A DNA stretch of 64,000 nt from Candidatus Gastranaerophilales bacterium (GTDB taxonomy: Bacteria; Cyanobacteriota; Vampirovibrionia; Gastranaerophilales; Gastranaerophilaceae), in NCBI GenBank assembly GCA_944326555.1, contig CALVEK010000008.1, positions 1 to 64,000 on the forward strand. Direction: 5' to 3'. The translations under genes were made by a program, and so were the position numbers. Below are positions 27,798 to 36,345 of this stretch, piece by piece. The notes below the pieces were generated by a model. The model did not search any database. It was not told where the DNA came from and saw nothing but the letters and a program-made list of their open reading frames with translations. The stretch's first letter is position 1. Every line of letters begins with the position of its first letter.

Positions 27798-28664
27798 ATG
27801 ATAAAAATACAAACAACACAACTACCGCTATCAGCGATTGGACGTAAACAAAACGTCGCAGTGTTTGGCTCTGACCAAACAAACCAAAATGATTATGGTT
27901 TTGCGCATTCAGGGTATAAGATGTGTTCAAATGAGACATATTATGACGTGCTTAAGAGTGCTGCAATTGACAAAAATGAAACTATGAATATTTTGAATAA
28001 GAAGACCGCTAAAAATGTTAATTTTGGCGGTCTTCCTGTTTCAAAGGCAAAGAGTCTTGTTGACACGAAGACTTGGAAATTTGCAAAAAACAACATAGTT
28101 CATAAAATACTGCAGATGGCAGATTCAAACCAAACAGTTTTTGATGCACTGTTTGCATTACTTATTACCTGTGGATTGAGACCGGCCGCAATTATGGCTC
28201 AGTCAAATGAACATAACAAAGAAAAGAACAAAAAGGCTGCATCACACTCAATATCATCAGGCATAATAGGTTATGGATTTGCAGTTGCAGTCTTCTCACC
28301 AATTAAAAAAGGTCTGGATAAAATCAGAAAAAATCCTGAAGTGTTTGCAAAAAATGCAGAAAAATTCTTTACATACAACGGAACAAAGAAAATGTCTGCT
28401 TCAAAAAGATTCCAAACATTCACAATGATGTGTAATTACATACCTCAAGTAATAACAGCATCAGTAAGATCTTATATTACAATTGCAATGATTCCTTACA
28501 TTGACAAGTACATTTTGAATAAAGTATTCAAATCAAATGTACAACCGTCAACACCTAAAGAATTAAAAGAAGACCCCACATACAAATTTGCATTTATAAA
28601 CTTTAAAAACAACAATACGCATGCAAAGAAAGTATTCCAAAACTTTACAGGAGTGATGAAATAA
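27798..28664 (+). CDS. Lineage-specific membrane-associated protein, NFGG motif
   Basis: No known family. A polar N-terminal region carries V-N-F-G-G near residues 74-78, followed by one or two hydrophobic segments (DALFALLITCGLRPAAIMA, about 118-136; SSGIIGYGFAVAVF, about 154-167) and another (SYITIAMIPYI, about 224-234). The ATG has a purine-rich site upstream. Its stop overlaps the start of the next gene (TAATG), so both are translated together. The codons for the NFGG region form a strong 14-bp hairpin (28001-28035). Together with the downstream gene it forms a two-protein unit, probably at the membrane. Confidence 0.75.
   Translation: MIKIQTTQLPLSAIGRKQNVAVFGSDQTNQNDYGFAHSGYKMCSNETYYDVLKSAAIDKNETMNILNKKTAKNVNFGGLPVSKAKSLVDTKTWKFAKNNIVHKILQMADSNQTVFDALFALLITCGLRPAAIMAQSNEHNKEKNKKAASHSISSGIIGYGFAVAVFSPIKKGLDKIRKNPEVFAKNAEKFFTYNGTKKMSASKRFQTFTMMCNYIPQVITASVRSYITIAMIPYIDKYILNKVFKSNVQPSTPKELKEDPTYKFAFINFKNNNTHAKKVFQNFTGVMK
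28001..28035 (+). repeat. Hairpin inside the NFGG coding region
   Basis: GAAGACCGC and GCGGTCTTC pair perfectly, and the stem extends through a T-G wobble and four A-T pairs to a 7-nt loop (14 bp in total). It is not followed by a T-run, so it is not a terminator. It may block or pace translation. Confidence 0.75.
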
Positions 28665-29644
28665 TGCAAGTTCAACCATATACTTCAAAATTAAATACAC
28701 TAAAATATTCCCAAAATAATAATAGAAACAGCAGGCTGTATGCAACTCCAATGGAAAACAGCAATGTATCTTTTGGGATAAACCCGATGGGCAAATTAAC
28801 AGACGGACTTGCACACGGAATGGGTTATTTGGGTGCTAAAAAGCCGGTGCAAAGACTGGTAGATTTTCTAAAAGACAGAAACTATCAACAACATTTGGCA
28901 GCGTTTGTAGGGGTAATTCTGTCAAGTTTCTATATGATAGACACAGCAAAGTCTAAAACAATAGAAAAAGATCAAAAAATGCCCTTAATTGCCAACCAAG
29001 CAACAGTATGTGCTCTATCTACGGCTGGTGCATATACACTAGATAACTTTTTAGACAAACATCTGGCTGTCTTTACAGAAAGATTTAATATAGCTAATAT
29101 TTCTGACAAAAAAACAAGAAAAATGTTTGTAAAACTTTATGACAATCCGGAATATTTGGATGTAGTCAAAAGAAAAACACAAAATGATTCCAAATTAAAA
29201 GAATCCTTTGAAATTCTTGATAAAATGTTTGAAGTTAACAAAGGTGTAGAAAAACAGCTAAAAAATGCTGCAAAAGAAACAAATGCTGATAACGTTGTCA
29301 AAGCAGTTTTTGAACAGATTGCTAATTTACCTAAAAAGATAACATCAGAATCAGGAGCAGTCATAGACCGTGCAGACAAAGCAAAAGAAATATTTATGAG
29401 CGAAATGAAAAACAGCAAAACGCTTCAAAAGATATTTGAAAAACAAAGCATGACTAATGCTCTAAAACTTGTTTCAAACAACGATACAAAACTGTCTACA
29501 CTTATGAACGGATTCAAAACAGCAAAATCACTTATGATATTTGCAATGATATATAGATTTGTTGCACCTGTTGTAGCAACACCAATAGCCAATAGCATAA
29601 GCGAAAAACTGGAAAACAGAAAAAAAGTTAACGTCACAAAATAA
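28664..29644 (+). CDS. Lineage-specific membrane protein, partner of upstream gene
   Basis: 326 residues, unknown function. Near the N-terminus it has N-V-S-F-G (about 34-38), like the F-x-G motifs of the neighbouring gene. Hydrophobic segments lie at about 78-94 (LAAFVGVILSSFYMID), 112-124 and near the C-terminus (TAKSLMIFAMIYRFVAPVVATPIA, about 288-310), with a long helical, charged middle. The start overlaps the previous stop (TAATG). The topology suggests a polytopic membrane protein with a cytoplasmic helical domain. A terminator for the opposite-strand gene follows. Confidence 0.75.
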   Translation: MQVQPYTSKLNTLKYSQNNNRNSRLYATPMENSNVSFGINPMGKLTDGLAHGMGYLGAKKPVQRLVDFLKDRNYQQHLAAFVGVILSSFYMIDTAKSKTIEKDQKMPLIANQATVCALSTAGAYTLDNFLDKHLAVFTERFNIANISDKKTRKMFVKLYDNPEYLDVVKRKTQNDSKLKESFEILDKMFEVNKGVEKQLKNAAKETNADNVVKAVFEQIANLPKKITSESGAVIDRADKAKEIFMSEMKNSKTLQKIFEKQSMTNALKLVSNNDTKLSTLMNGFKTAKSLMIFAMIYRFVAPVVATPIANSISEKLENRKKVNVTK

Positions 29645-29656
29645 AACAAAAACCAA

Positions 29657-29698
29657 TAAAAAAAACCCGTCTCGATAGAAATCTATCTTGGAACGGGG
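29657..29698 (-). terminator. Rho-independent terminator of the repeat protein gene
   Basis: Minus strand: CCCGT/ACGGG outer stem with an inner GATAG/CTATC stem, followed by eight Ts. It lies about 130 nt beyond the stop at 29826. Confidence 0.75.
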
Positions 29699-29825
29699 AA
29701 TTGGTTAGGTTTTAGTTCGGTTTATCAATAGGTAAATTAGTTTTTAAACCTTGTTTTATGCATAGAGCAAATTCCTTTTTATACTTATTTTAAACAATAT
29801 TTGGAATCAAAATAGAGGAATCGAT

Positions 29826-30971
29826 TTATGCTTGTAATTGTCTTAACAAAGCTGCGAGCTTATCAGCGCCCTTTGCTGTATCAGCTATTGAGTTACCTGC
29901 ATTTTCTGCGTAAACCATTTGGCCTTTACCTGCAAATTCAGGGTGATGGATAATAAAGTTATCATTAGCCTTATTAAGGATTGACTGCTGAGTAGCACCA
30001 TAGACTTCACCTGAAGATGGAAGGACTGCTCTTTGTTGTAATTTTTCCATACCAGCTTTGATTTTAGCAGTTTCACCAGGAGCAGGTAAATATCCTTTTA
30101 TTGTGGTTGCTACATCATCCGCACTTACAGCTGCAGAAGCAGGAAGTGTTGAAAACATATTATCTTTTGGTAAATATTCACTTATTGGTTTCAAATCTAC
30201 TTTGTTGCCTTGACGCAAAACAGGCAATGTTCCATTTTGAGCACCTGTAATGTGCGGTAAACCTAGAGTTTGAGAAGGAGCATTCAACAACCTTTGAGAA
30301 ACTACTTCTTCAAAAGGAGTATCAACTGCAACACTTTGTAAATTTGGTTTAACAGGAGCCGGTACTCCAGAAACAGGCTTAATTACAACAGATGGCACAT
30401 TTGGAGTAACTGAACTTGGACCAGGAGTTGGAATTGGGCCAGGTGTTGGACCAGGAGTTGGAATTGGACCAGGTGTTGGACCAGGAGTTGGAATTGGGCC
30501 AGGTGTTGGACCAGGAGTTGGAATTGGGCCAGGTGTTGGACCAGGTGCTGGAGCAGGTGCTGGAGCAGGTGCTGGAGCAGGTGCTGGAGCAGGTGCTGGA
30601 GTTTTTGCCTTTTTACCTTTTCTCATTGCAAGAAGCAATGCAGCAGTGCCTAAAGCAGTACCAATAATACCCAAAATAGTTGGCAATTCATCTTTCTTTT
30701 TATGAGTTGCAATTGGTCTAGCGTAGTAGTTATTAAGTTTGTCATCATTTTTGATTAATTGATCAGCACCAAATTGTCCAACAGCAATGTTTGTCATTGA
30801 GCCGTTGTAAACACCCATGCCAGGGTACATACCGGCAGACATTCCCATACCGGCGCCATAACCTGCACCAGCACCATAAGCACCACCGCCTATAGCTGAA
30901 TAACTTGTTTGTAAGTTATACATTGGGCTGTACAAACTTTGAAAACTTGTGCTGTAATCATCAAAATACAT
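29826..30971 (-). CDS. Gly-rich, Pro-repeat membrane protein
   Basis: 381 residues, lineage-specific. The N-terminal 60 residues are tyrosine/glycine-rich (YGAGAGYGAGMGM), a hydrophobic helix follows at about 98-117 (TILGIIGTALGTAALLLAM) and a basic stretch ends it. Then come PAPA repeats and four copies of a ten-residue PGPTPGPIPT unit (encoded by 30-bp DNA repeats), followed by a folded-looking C-terminal region (about 200-381). This layout suggests a membrane-anchored stalk with a distal domain. GGAG lies 8 nt before the ATG. Its leader carries the shared upstream element. Confidence 0.8.
   Translation of the reverse strand: MYFDDYSTSFQSLYSPMYNLQTSYSAIGGGAYGAGAGYGAGMGMSAGMYPGMGVYNGSMTNIAVGQFGADQLIKNDDKLNNYYARPIATHKKKDELPTILGIIGTALGTAALLLAMRKGKKAKTPAPAPAPAPAPAPAPAPAPGPTPGPIPTPGPTPGPIPTPGPTPGPIPTPGPTPGPIPTPGPSSVTPNVPSVVIKPVSGVPAPVKPNLQSVAVDTPFEEVVSQRLLNAPSQTLGLPHITGAQNGTLPVLRQGNKVDLKPISEYLPKDNMFSTLPASAAVSADDVATTIKGYLPAPGETAKIKAGMEKLQQRAVLPSSGEVYGATQQSILNKANDNFIIHHPEFAGKGQMVYAENAGNSIADTAKGADKLAALLRQLQA
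30421..30540. repeat. Four 30-bp tandem repeats
   Basis: Four head-to-tail copies of a 30-bp unit (CCAGGAGTTGGAATTGGGCC and ten more bases); the only difference is one base in copy 2. Near-identity at synonymous positions points to recent expansion or slippage. The unit encodes PGPTPGPIPT in the minus-strand gene, so copy-number changes stay in frame. Confidence 0.98.
30541..30600. repeat. Five 12-bp tandem repeats
   Basis: Five copies of SCAGGTGCTGGA adjoining the 30-bp array; they encode the PAPA stretch. Also in frame. Confidence 0.97.
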
Positions 30972-30998
30972 AACCTAATCTCCAAACTACATTTTAAA

Positions 30999-31042
30999 AT
31001 CTAACCTTACATTTATAAAAACAATCAATAAAAAAAGATTGA
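30999..31042 (-). promoter_or_regulatory. Shared upstream element, copy 3
   Basis: Minus strand: TCAATCTT (31042-31035), 12 nt, GTTTTT (31022-31017), ATAAAT, then GTAAGGTTAGAT (31010-30999). The last block is identical in the 62564 copy. Confidence 0.55.
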
Positions 31043-31235
31043 CTAAACAGACAATAATTATTAAGAAATATTACAAAGCAGTTGAAACAAAACAGATAAA
31101 AAGGTTTAAATAAGGGGCTTACGAGTAAAGTTTACTTAATATTTGTTTGTTAAGACTATCAATTTAGCTATGAGCAAGTACAATAGACATGAGGTATAAA
31201 TTATATATAATTTTTTCTAACCAGAGGAGACACAG

Positions 31236-32621
31236 ATGCTAGAATTTGACTACAGGAATGTCACGGCCGAAATTCTTGGCGAAGAAAACGGTTTGAATAT
31301 TGCAGAAGAGTTTGACCGTTATAATGACAAAATTGCCAGAATTATCAACGATTTGAATTCAAAAAAAGACAAACCCGGTCAATGGCTTCAGTGGATGAAT
31401 CTCGGATACAACGAAGAAACTGTGTGGCTTGTTAAAGAATATGCCGCAATGGTTAAGGATAGATTTGAAAATGTTTTGGTTTTGGGTATAGGCGGCTCTG
31501 CTCTCGGAGGAAATGCCGTTTGTGAAGCTCTTTTGAAACCTTATTGGAATTTACTTACCCCAGAACAAAGGGAAAATCTGCCAAGAATATTTTTTCTGGA
31601 TAATATAGATCCTGATCAAATAAACGGCCTACTTGAAATTCTTGATTTGAAAAAGACACTGGTTAATGTAATAACGAAGTCAGGTTCCACAGCAGAAACA
31701 ATGTCTCAATTTATGATTATAAAGCAAAAGCTGGAAGAAGAACTTGGTGAAAACTATAGAAGAAATATAGTCGCAACAACAGACCAAAATGTTGGCATAC
31801 TAAGACAAATTTCAAATGAAGAAGGTTACAAAACTTTTGCTGTGCCTGATGATGTTGGCGGACGTTTTTCTGTATTTTCGGCAGTAGGCTTACTTCCGTT
31901 CGCTCTTGTTGGGATAAACATTGAAGAATTAATGCAAGGCGTCAAAGATATGGATCTTGCACTCAAAAATACTGATATAAGACACAACATAGCAGCCCAA
32001 AATGCTCTGATACATTACCTAATGGATACACAAAAGGGCAAAAAACTTACAGTTATGATGCCATATTCGAGTAGATTAAAATATATAGCAGACTGGTTTG
32101 TTCAACTTTGGGCAGAAAGTCTTGGAAAGAATGAAAATCTTAACGGAGAAAAAGTTAACATCGGGCAAACACCAATCAAAGCGCTAGGCGCAACAGATCA
32201 GCATTCACAAATACAACTGTACAACGAAGGACCAAATGATAAAATAATAAACTTCATAAGAGTTAAAAACTTTGATACAACATTAGAAATCCCACAAATT
32301 TTTGAATTTACGGGAATAGGCTATCTTGGAGGCAAAACAATAAACAACCTCATTAATGCCGAAGCTGATTCAACAAAAGTTGCGCTTGTTGATTACCAAC
32401 GCCCAAATGTATCTATAATTCTTGATAAGGTTGATGCGTATAATGTCGGTCAGCTATTATATATGTTCGAAATTCAAACAGCTATCACTGGAGAATTGTA
32501 CAATATAAACACCTATAATCAGCCTGGGGTAGAACAGGCCAAAAACTACACCTATGCATTGATGGGCAGAGCAGGTTATGAAGAATCTGCTGAAACTTTA
32601 AAGCAAAAAATGTCTTTGTAG
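31236..32621 (+). CDS. pgi: Glucose-6-phosphate isomerase
   Basis: Interconverts glucose-6-phosphate and fructose-6-phosphate. The phosphosugar-binding motifs are clear: VLGIGGSALGG (about 82-92), TKSGSTAET and the FSVFSAVGLLP region, with the C-terminal catalytic QPGVEQAKNY. Length 461 matches the B. subtilis-type enzyme. AGAGGAGA lies 7 nt before the ATG. It stands alone; upstream 264 bp contain the divergent repeat-protein leader and a TATAAAT -10-like element near 31193. Confidence 0.96.
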   Translation: MLEFDYRNVTAEILGEENGLNIAEEFDRYNDKIARIINDLNSKKDKPGQWLQWMNLGYNEETVWLVKEYAAMVKDRFENVLVLGIGGSALGGNAVCEALLKPYWNLLTPEQRENLPRIFFLDNIDPDQINGLLEILDLKKTLVNVITKSGSTAETMSQFMIIKQKLEEELGENYRRNIVATTDQNVGILRQISNEEGYKTFAVPDDVGGRFSVFSAVGLLPFALVGINIEELMQGVKDMDLALKNTDIRHNIAAQNALIHYLMDTQKGKKLTVMMPYSSRLKYIADWFVQLWAESLGKNENLNGEKVNIGQTPIKALGATDQHSQIQLYNEGPNDKIINFIRVKNFDTTLEIPQIFEFTGIGYLGGKTINNLINAEADSTKVALVDYQRPNVSIILDKVDAYNVGQLLYMFEIQTAITGELYNINTYNQPGVEQAKNYTYALMGRAGYEESAETLKQKMSL

Positions 32622-32714
32622 CAGGACATGTTACATAAAGTTACATATTTATACATGCAACTTTGTATTTGCTAAAATATAGTTTGGAGCTTTTTAATTA
32701 GAGAGTAGTCTTCT

Positions 32715-35291
32715 ATGTCAGAAATGAATAATATCGAAATAATACAAAACAAACTTGATGCACTAGTTGAAAAAATAATTCAAAAAGAAAATTCAGACGA
32801 GAATTTTCGTATCACCTATGCCCAGATCCTTGAAAAAATAAACACAAAAATGGATGTTTTCTCAAGTGATGAAAACTTGGAAAAGTTAGGGCTATTATCG
32901 CTTGAAATTAGAAAATTAATAACAGACAGACAAGATGTAGTTGACAGTAAATTCTCTGCAATAAAAGGAGAGTTTGATAATCTTAATGAAATACTCTCCG
33001 GCTTTTTAAAAACTCCTGAGCTACTTGCTGCATATGAAAAAATACAAGATCAAATGAATGCTTTTGAAGAAGGGCAAGAAAAACAAAAAGAGCTTTTTAA
33101 TTCGATAATAAACAATATCAATTTGAATGAAACAAACGATACAATAAGAATGAATTTTGCTATCGTTAAAGAACAAAACAGTATAATCAATGAAACTGTT
33201 AATAAGCAAATTAACAGCATTAATGCTCTCAATGAGTTTTCTCAAGAAGCAAATAAGAAATCCCTTGAAGATTTAAACACAATAATATTTACACTTAAAG
33301 AATTTGAAGAATCACTTAACGACGATGTTGCAGAAATAAAAGACTTTGTTACAGAAAAAGTTGACACTATAATATCAAAAATTCATGAAACAGATTCATA
33401 CATAGATGTTCTTAATAATAACCTTACAACTCTTGTTCAAGTTGTGGGTAATCTTTTTGATGACGAAGATTTTGTTGAATTAAAATCAGATGTTGGAGAT
33501 ATTCTTGCAAAAACAGCTTTCTTATCAGAAACGCTTAAAACACTTGCAACAAAAGATGAATTCCTCGAAAATACGACTAAAAACAAAGAAGAAATAAAGC
33601 AATATAACAAGGAACTTTTAACAGAACTTGAACAAAAAATTATTCAAAAACTTGATTTTAGTGATTTACAAGATGTAAAAGAATATACGGAAAAAATGTT
33701 CTTCCAAGGAACTGAAGTACTAAAGGAAGAAATCTGGTCAATAAAAGATACTATTAGTGAAGTTAAGGAAAATGCTCTTTCAAAAGAATGTTTTTCACAA
33801 AAAATTGTTGAAATAAAGGATGAATTAAGAGAAACTTTAACAGAAGATATCATCGATACCATTTCAACAGAAAGTGTTGCAGCAGCAAATCAAACAGAAC
33901 AACTTACAGAAGAAGTAAAAAAAGTATCAGAATCACTAGATAACATAAAATCAGATATACCGGAAAAGATATCAAAAGAATTAGATAATATCAAAAAAGA
34001 CATACCGGAGAAAATATCAAATACCATAGAAGATCTTAGACAAGATTTATCTGATATTATTTTAAATGAACAAAATGAGCAGATAAATACAGCTCTTAGC
34101 AACCTTCAAAATAAATTTGTAACTCAGCTGGTACAGATAGCAGAAAATATTTCATTCGATGAAGAAGTTAATGAAATTAATGAAAACATCTTTAACGTCT
34201 CAGATGAAATAAAGGAAAAAATATCCTCTGACATTTCTGACATAAGAGCAGAAATGCAGAATCTAAAAAATGTCTCAAGCACAACGGAAGATAACATAAT
34301 AAAAATGCTTGAGGATCTTAATTCGGCAGTGCAATCTGACATTAACAAAGATTTAAAAGCGCTATTATCCGGATTCAAACTTCTAACAAGCGGACTAAAG
34401 GAAGAAAAAGATTATGTATACACTCTTCCCGATATTGAAGCAGATTTATCTAAAATCAGAGTCGACTTGAGTAATCTGCAAAAAGCAGTAAATAACAGTG
34501 AAGAAGAAAATTCTCAGAGTGTTTCTGAAATAACAACCAAAATTGCAGGTGTAAAAGATGCAATTGAAAAACTTGAAAAGAATCCGATAAATACAGAAAT
34601 TGCCGAGGTCAAATCACTGTTTGATACCTTAAATGAAGACATATCAAGCATAAGTAAGCGTACAAATAAATTGATTTTAGCTTCTGACGAAGTAAATAAA
34701 ACTCTGAGATTTAACATAGAAAACTTTTCAAAATTAATTAGCAGTTTTGAAAAGCAAAGTATGGAATTCTACAATTCCGCATTTGTAAATAATCTTGATA
34801 TAAAAATTGATAATATTACACAGATTGTATCAGCACTTATACAATCTAATAAAGTTATAAATGAAGCATTTGTCTATCTGGCAGAATGGATTGACTCTGC
34901 GAGTGATTCTTTTGATGAACTAAAAGCAGATATGACAAAAGTTAAAAAATCAATTCTTAAAGAAGAAGATGATTCAATACAAAAACTTGAAGAAAAAATA
35001 ACAGATTTCGGTTCAAAAATCGATGCACAAAATTCAAAAATTGAATCGATAAATAAGAAATTAGATAGTATTATTGAAACCCAAAACGAAACTAAAGAAC
35101 TCAAATCTTTAGTTGAATATGTTGCATCACAAGTTAGTGTAACTAACGAAAAAATTGTTGAAAATGACAAACTTGCTCAAAGAATAACAAATATAGAAAA
35201 ACAACTCAAAAAAATCGAAAAAAATATCGCTATAATAACAGAATACATAGATGAAGATGAAGAAAACGACTTTGATATGGATGAAGAGTAA
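32715..35291 (+). CDS. Large cytoplasmic coiled-coil protein
   Basis: 858 residues with no signal peptide or membrane segment. Nearly all is helical, with heptad-like spacing and frequent E/K/N/S residues; there are few prolines and aromatics. A repeated SDIPEKISxELDNIKKDIPEKIS-type stretch occurs near residues 415-440. The C-terminus is strongly acidic. The size and all-helix composition are those of filament-forming or tethering proteins (SMC-arm-like or cytoskeletal), but there is no ATPase or other recognisable domain. GAGAG precedes the ATG. No direct functional neighbour is apparent. Confidence 0.78.
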   Translation: MSEMNNIEIIQNKLDALVEKIIQKENSDENFRITYAQILEKINTKMDVFSSDENLEKLGLLSLEIRKLITDRQDVVDSKFSAIKGEFDNLNEILSGFLKTPELLAAYEKIQDQMNAFEEGQEKQKELFNSIINNINLNETNDTIRMNFAIVKEQNSIINETVNKQINSINALNEFSQEANKKSLEDLNTIIFTLKEFEESLNDDVAEIKDFVTEKVDTIISKIHETDSYIDVLNNNLTTLVQVVGNLFDDEDFVELKSDVGDILAKTAFLSETLKTLATKDEFLENTTKNKEEIKQYNKELLTELEQKIIQKLDFSDLQDVKEYTEKMFFQGTEVLKEEIWSIKDTISEVKENALSKECFSQKIVEIKDELRETLTEDIIDTISTESVAAANQTEQLTEEVKKVSESLDNIKSDIPEKISKELDNIKKDIPEKISNTIEDLRQDLSDIILNEQNEQINTALSNLQNKFVTQLVQIAENISFDEEVNEINENIFNVSDEIKEKISSDISDIRAEMQNLKNVSSTTEDNIIKMLEDLNSAVQSDINKDLKALLSGFKLLTSGLKEEKDYVYTLPDIEADLSKIRVDLSNLQKAVNNSEEENSQSVSEITTKIAGVKDAIEKLEKNPINTEIAEVKSLFDTLNEDISSISKRTNKLILASDEVNKTLRFNIENFSKLISSFEKQSMEFYNSAFVNNLDIKIDNITQIVSALIQSNKVINEAFVYLAEWIDSASDSFDELKADMTKVKKSILKEEDDSIQKLEEKITDFGSKIDAQNSKIESINKKLDSIIETQNETKELKSLVEYVASQVSVTNEKIVENDKLAQRITNIEKQLKKIEKNIAIITEYIDEDEENDFDMDEE

Positions 35292-35330
35292 TCATCTCAA
35301 ATATCTGCAGTCGTCATTAACAGTCGATTA

Positions 35331-35534
35331 TTAGTTGTTACTCAAAACCAACTTGAATGTTGCAAGATTTTTGATTGCAAACATTTTGTTTTTCATATTT
35401 TGTTCTTCATTTATTTTAAAAATTCTTATTATACGCTGAATTTCTGCGAGATTTTTTCTATCAGAAATATCATAAACATTATTTATCGGATCAGATACAA
35501 CACCCATAATTGTGTTTAGTTCATGTTCTTTCAT
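35331..35534 (-). CDS. Small hypothetical protein
   Basis: 67 residues, no recognised family, helical with a basic C-terminal half. GAGGACGAAATTTT before the ATG is a credible Shine-Dalgarno, which is the main reason to accept it. It is convergent with the coiled-coil gene. The 202-bp gap to the next gene is AT-rich with no further feature. Confidence 0.5.
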   Translation of the reverse strand: MKEHELNTIMGVVSDPINNVYDISDRKNLAEIQRIIRIFKINEEQNMKNKMFAIKNLATFKLVLSNN

Positions 35535-35736
35535 AAAATTTCGTCCTCTAAAACTCTATATTTTTATAAAGTGATTTGAGAAATCAAAATTGCTTTTTTG
35601 ATAATAAATTGTTAAGAAATATATACATATTATATACATAGTCTTAAAAAACACAGATATACTTGAAATAGAGGATAAAGATACAGAATAAACATATATA
35701 ATAAAAGATATACTAAAATGATATAAGGAGAAAGAG

Positions 35737-35991
35737 ATGTTACCCATAGTTACAGAAGAACACGCATCACTTGCGTTCGCAGAAATATTTCAGGATGTAC
35801 ATGGATGGCGAAAAAAAATGATACATTACATAAAAGATGAAAATCCGGAAATAAACAGTGCGATTATAGAAGCAGCTAACAATACAGAACTCGACCCCAA
35901 GGCTGTGGCTCTGGGTGCGTATATGACATACATTCTTCTTGAAATGGCAGCAAAAGATGACGAGAGAGTAAACTACGACGTAGAAGATTAG
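35737..35991 (+). CDS. Small helical hypothetical protein
   Basis: 84 residues, no recognised family. Helical, acidic and soluble, with a possible regular alternation (AFAEIFQDVHGW, AVALGAYMTYILLEMAA). AAGGAGA lies 6 nt before the ATG, a strong start. It ends one base before the convergent gene at 35992-36345. Role unknown. Confidence 0.65.
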   Translation: MLPIVTEEHASLAFAEIFQDVHGWRKKMIHYIKDENPEINSAIIEAANNTELDPKAVALGAYMTYILLEMAAKDDERVNYDVED

Positions 35992-36345
35992 TTAATCTAT
36001 AATTTTAATCTTAAAGTTTTGAACACTTTCTTTATTCAAAAGTTTTTTTTGATTAGAGAGAGTGTTTTTTATAGAAAAAATCCATCCGTTTCTTGGATTA
36101 ACAAACAGAAAAAAAGCAGCCTGACTTTCCAACAATTTTTGGCGATTATCAATCAACAATTCACCCTTGTCGGAAAGTTCAAAAACAGTAAATGACAAAG
36201 GATTAGACAGATTGCTATCAACAAAAGCATCATATCTTGTATTTCTAAGTTTTGTTGTATCTCTAATTAAAGGCTGGTCCTTAAAAGATGTACACCAATG
36301 ATACAACCTTGTAATAATATCATCTTGATTGCTGTTTTGACTCAT
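35992..36345 (-). CDS. Hypothetical protein overlapping the GGDEF gene
   Basis: 117 residues, no recognised family. A mixed alpha/beta sequence without signal peptide. Its start overlaps the upstream GGDEF/HD gene's end by 26 nt in another frame, suggesting translational coupling and a possible link to that signalling protein. No specific residues identify a function. Confidence 0.6.
   Translation of the reverse strand: MSQNSNQDDIITRLYHWCTSFKDQPLIRDTTKLRNTRYDAFVDSNLSNPLSFTVFELSDKGELLIDNRQKLLESQAAFFLFVNPRNGWIFSIKNTLSNQKKLLNKESVQNFKIKIID

Noticed and set aside
28001-28035. Internal terminator
   Set aside because: The stem is strong but the following bases are CTGTTTC, not a T-run, and the reading frame continues.
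30416-30667. Plus-strand ORF of LDQELELGQV repeats
   Set aside because: It is the antisense reading of the tandem repeats in the minus-strand gene; repeats stay open in several frames.
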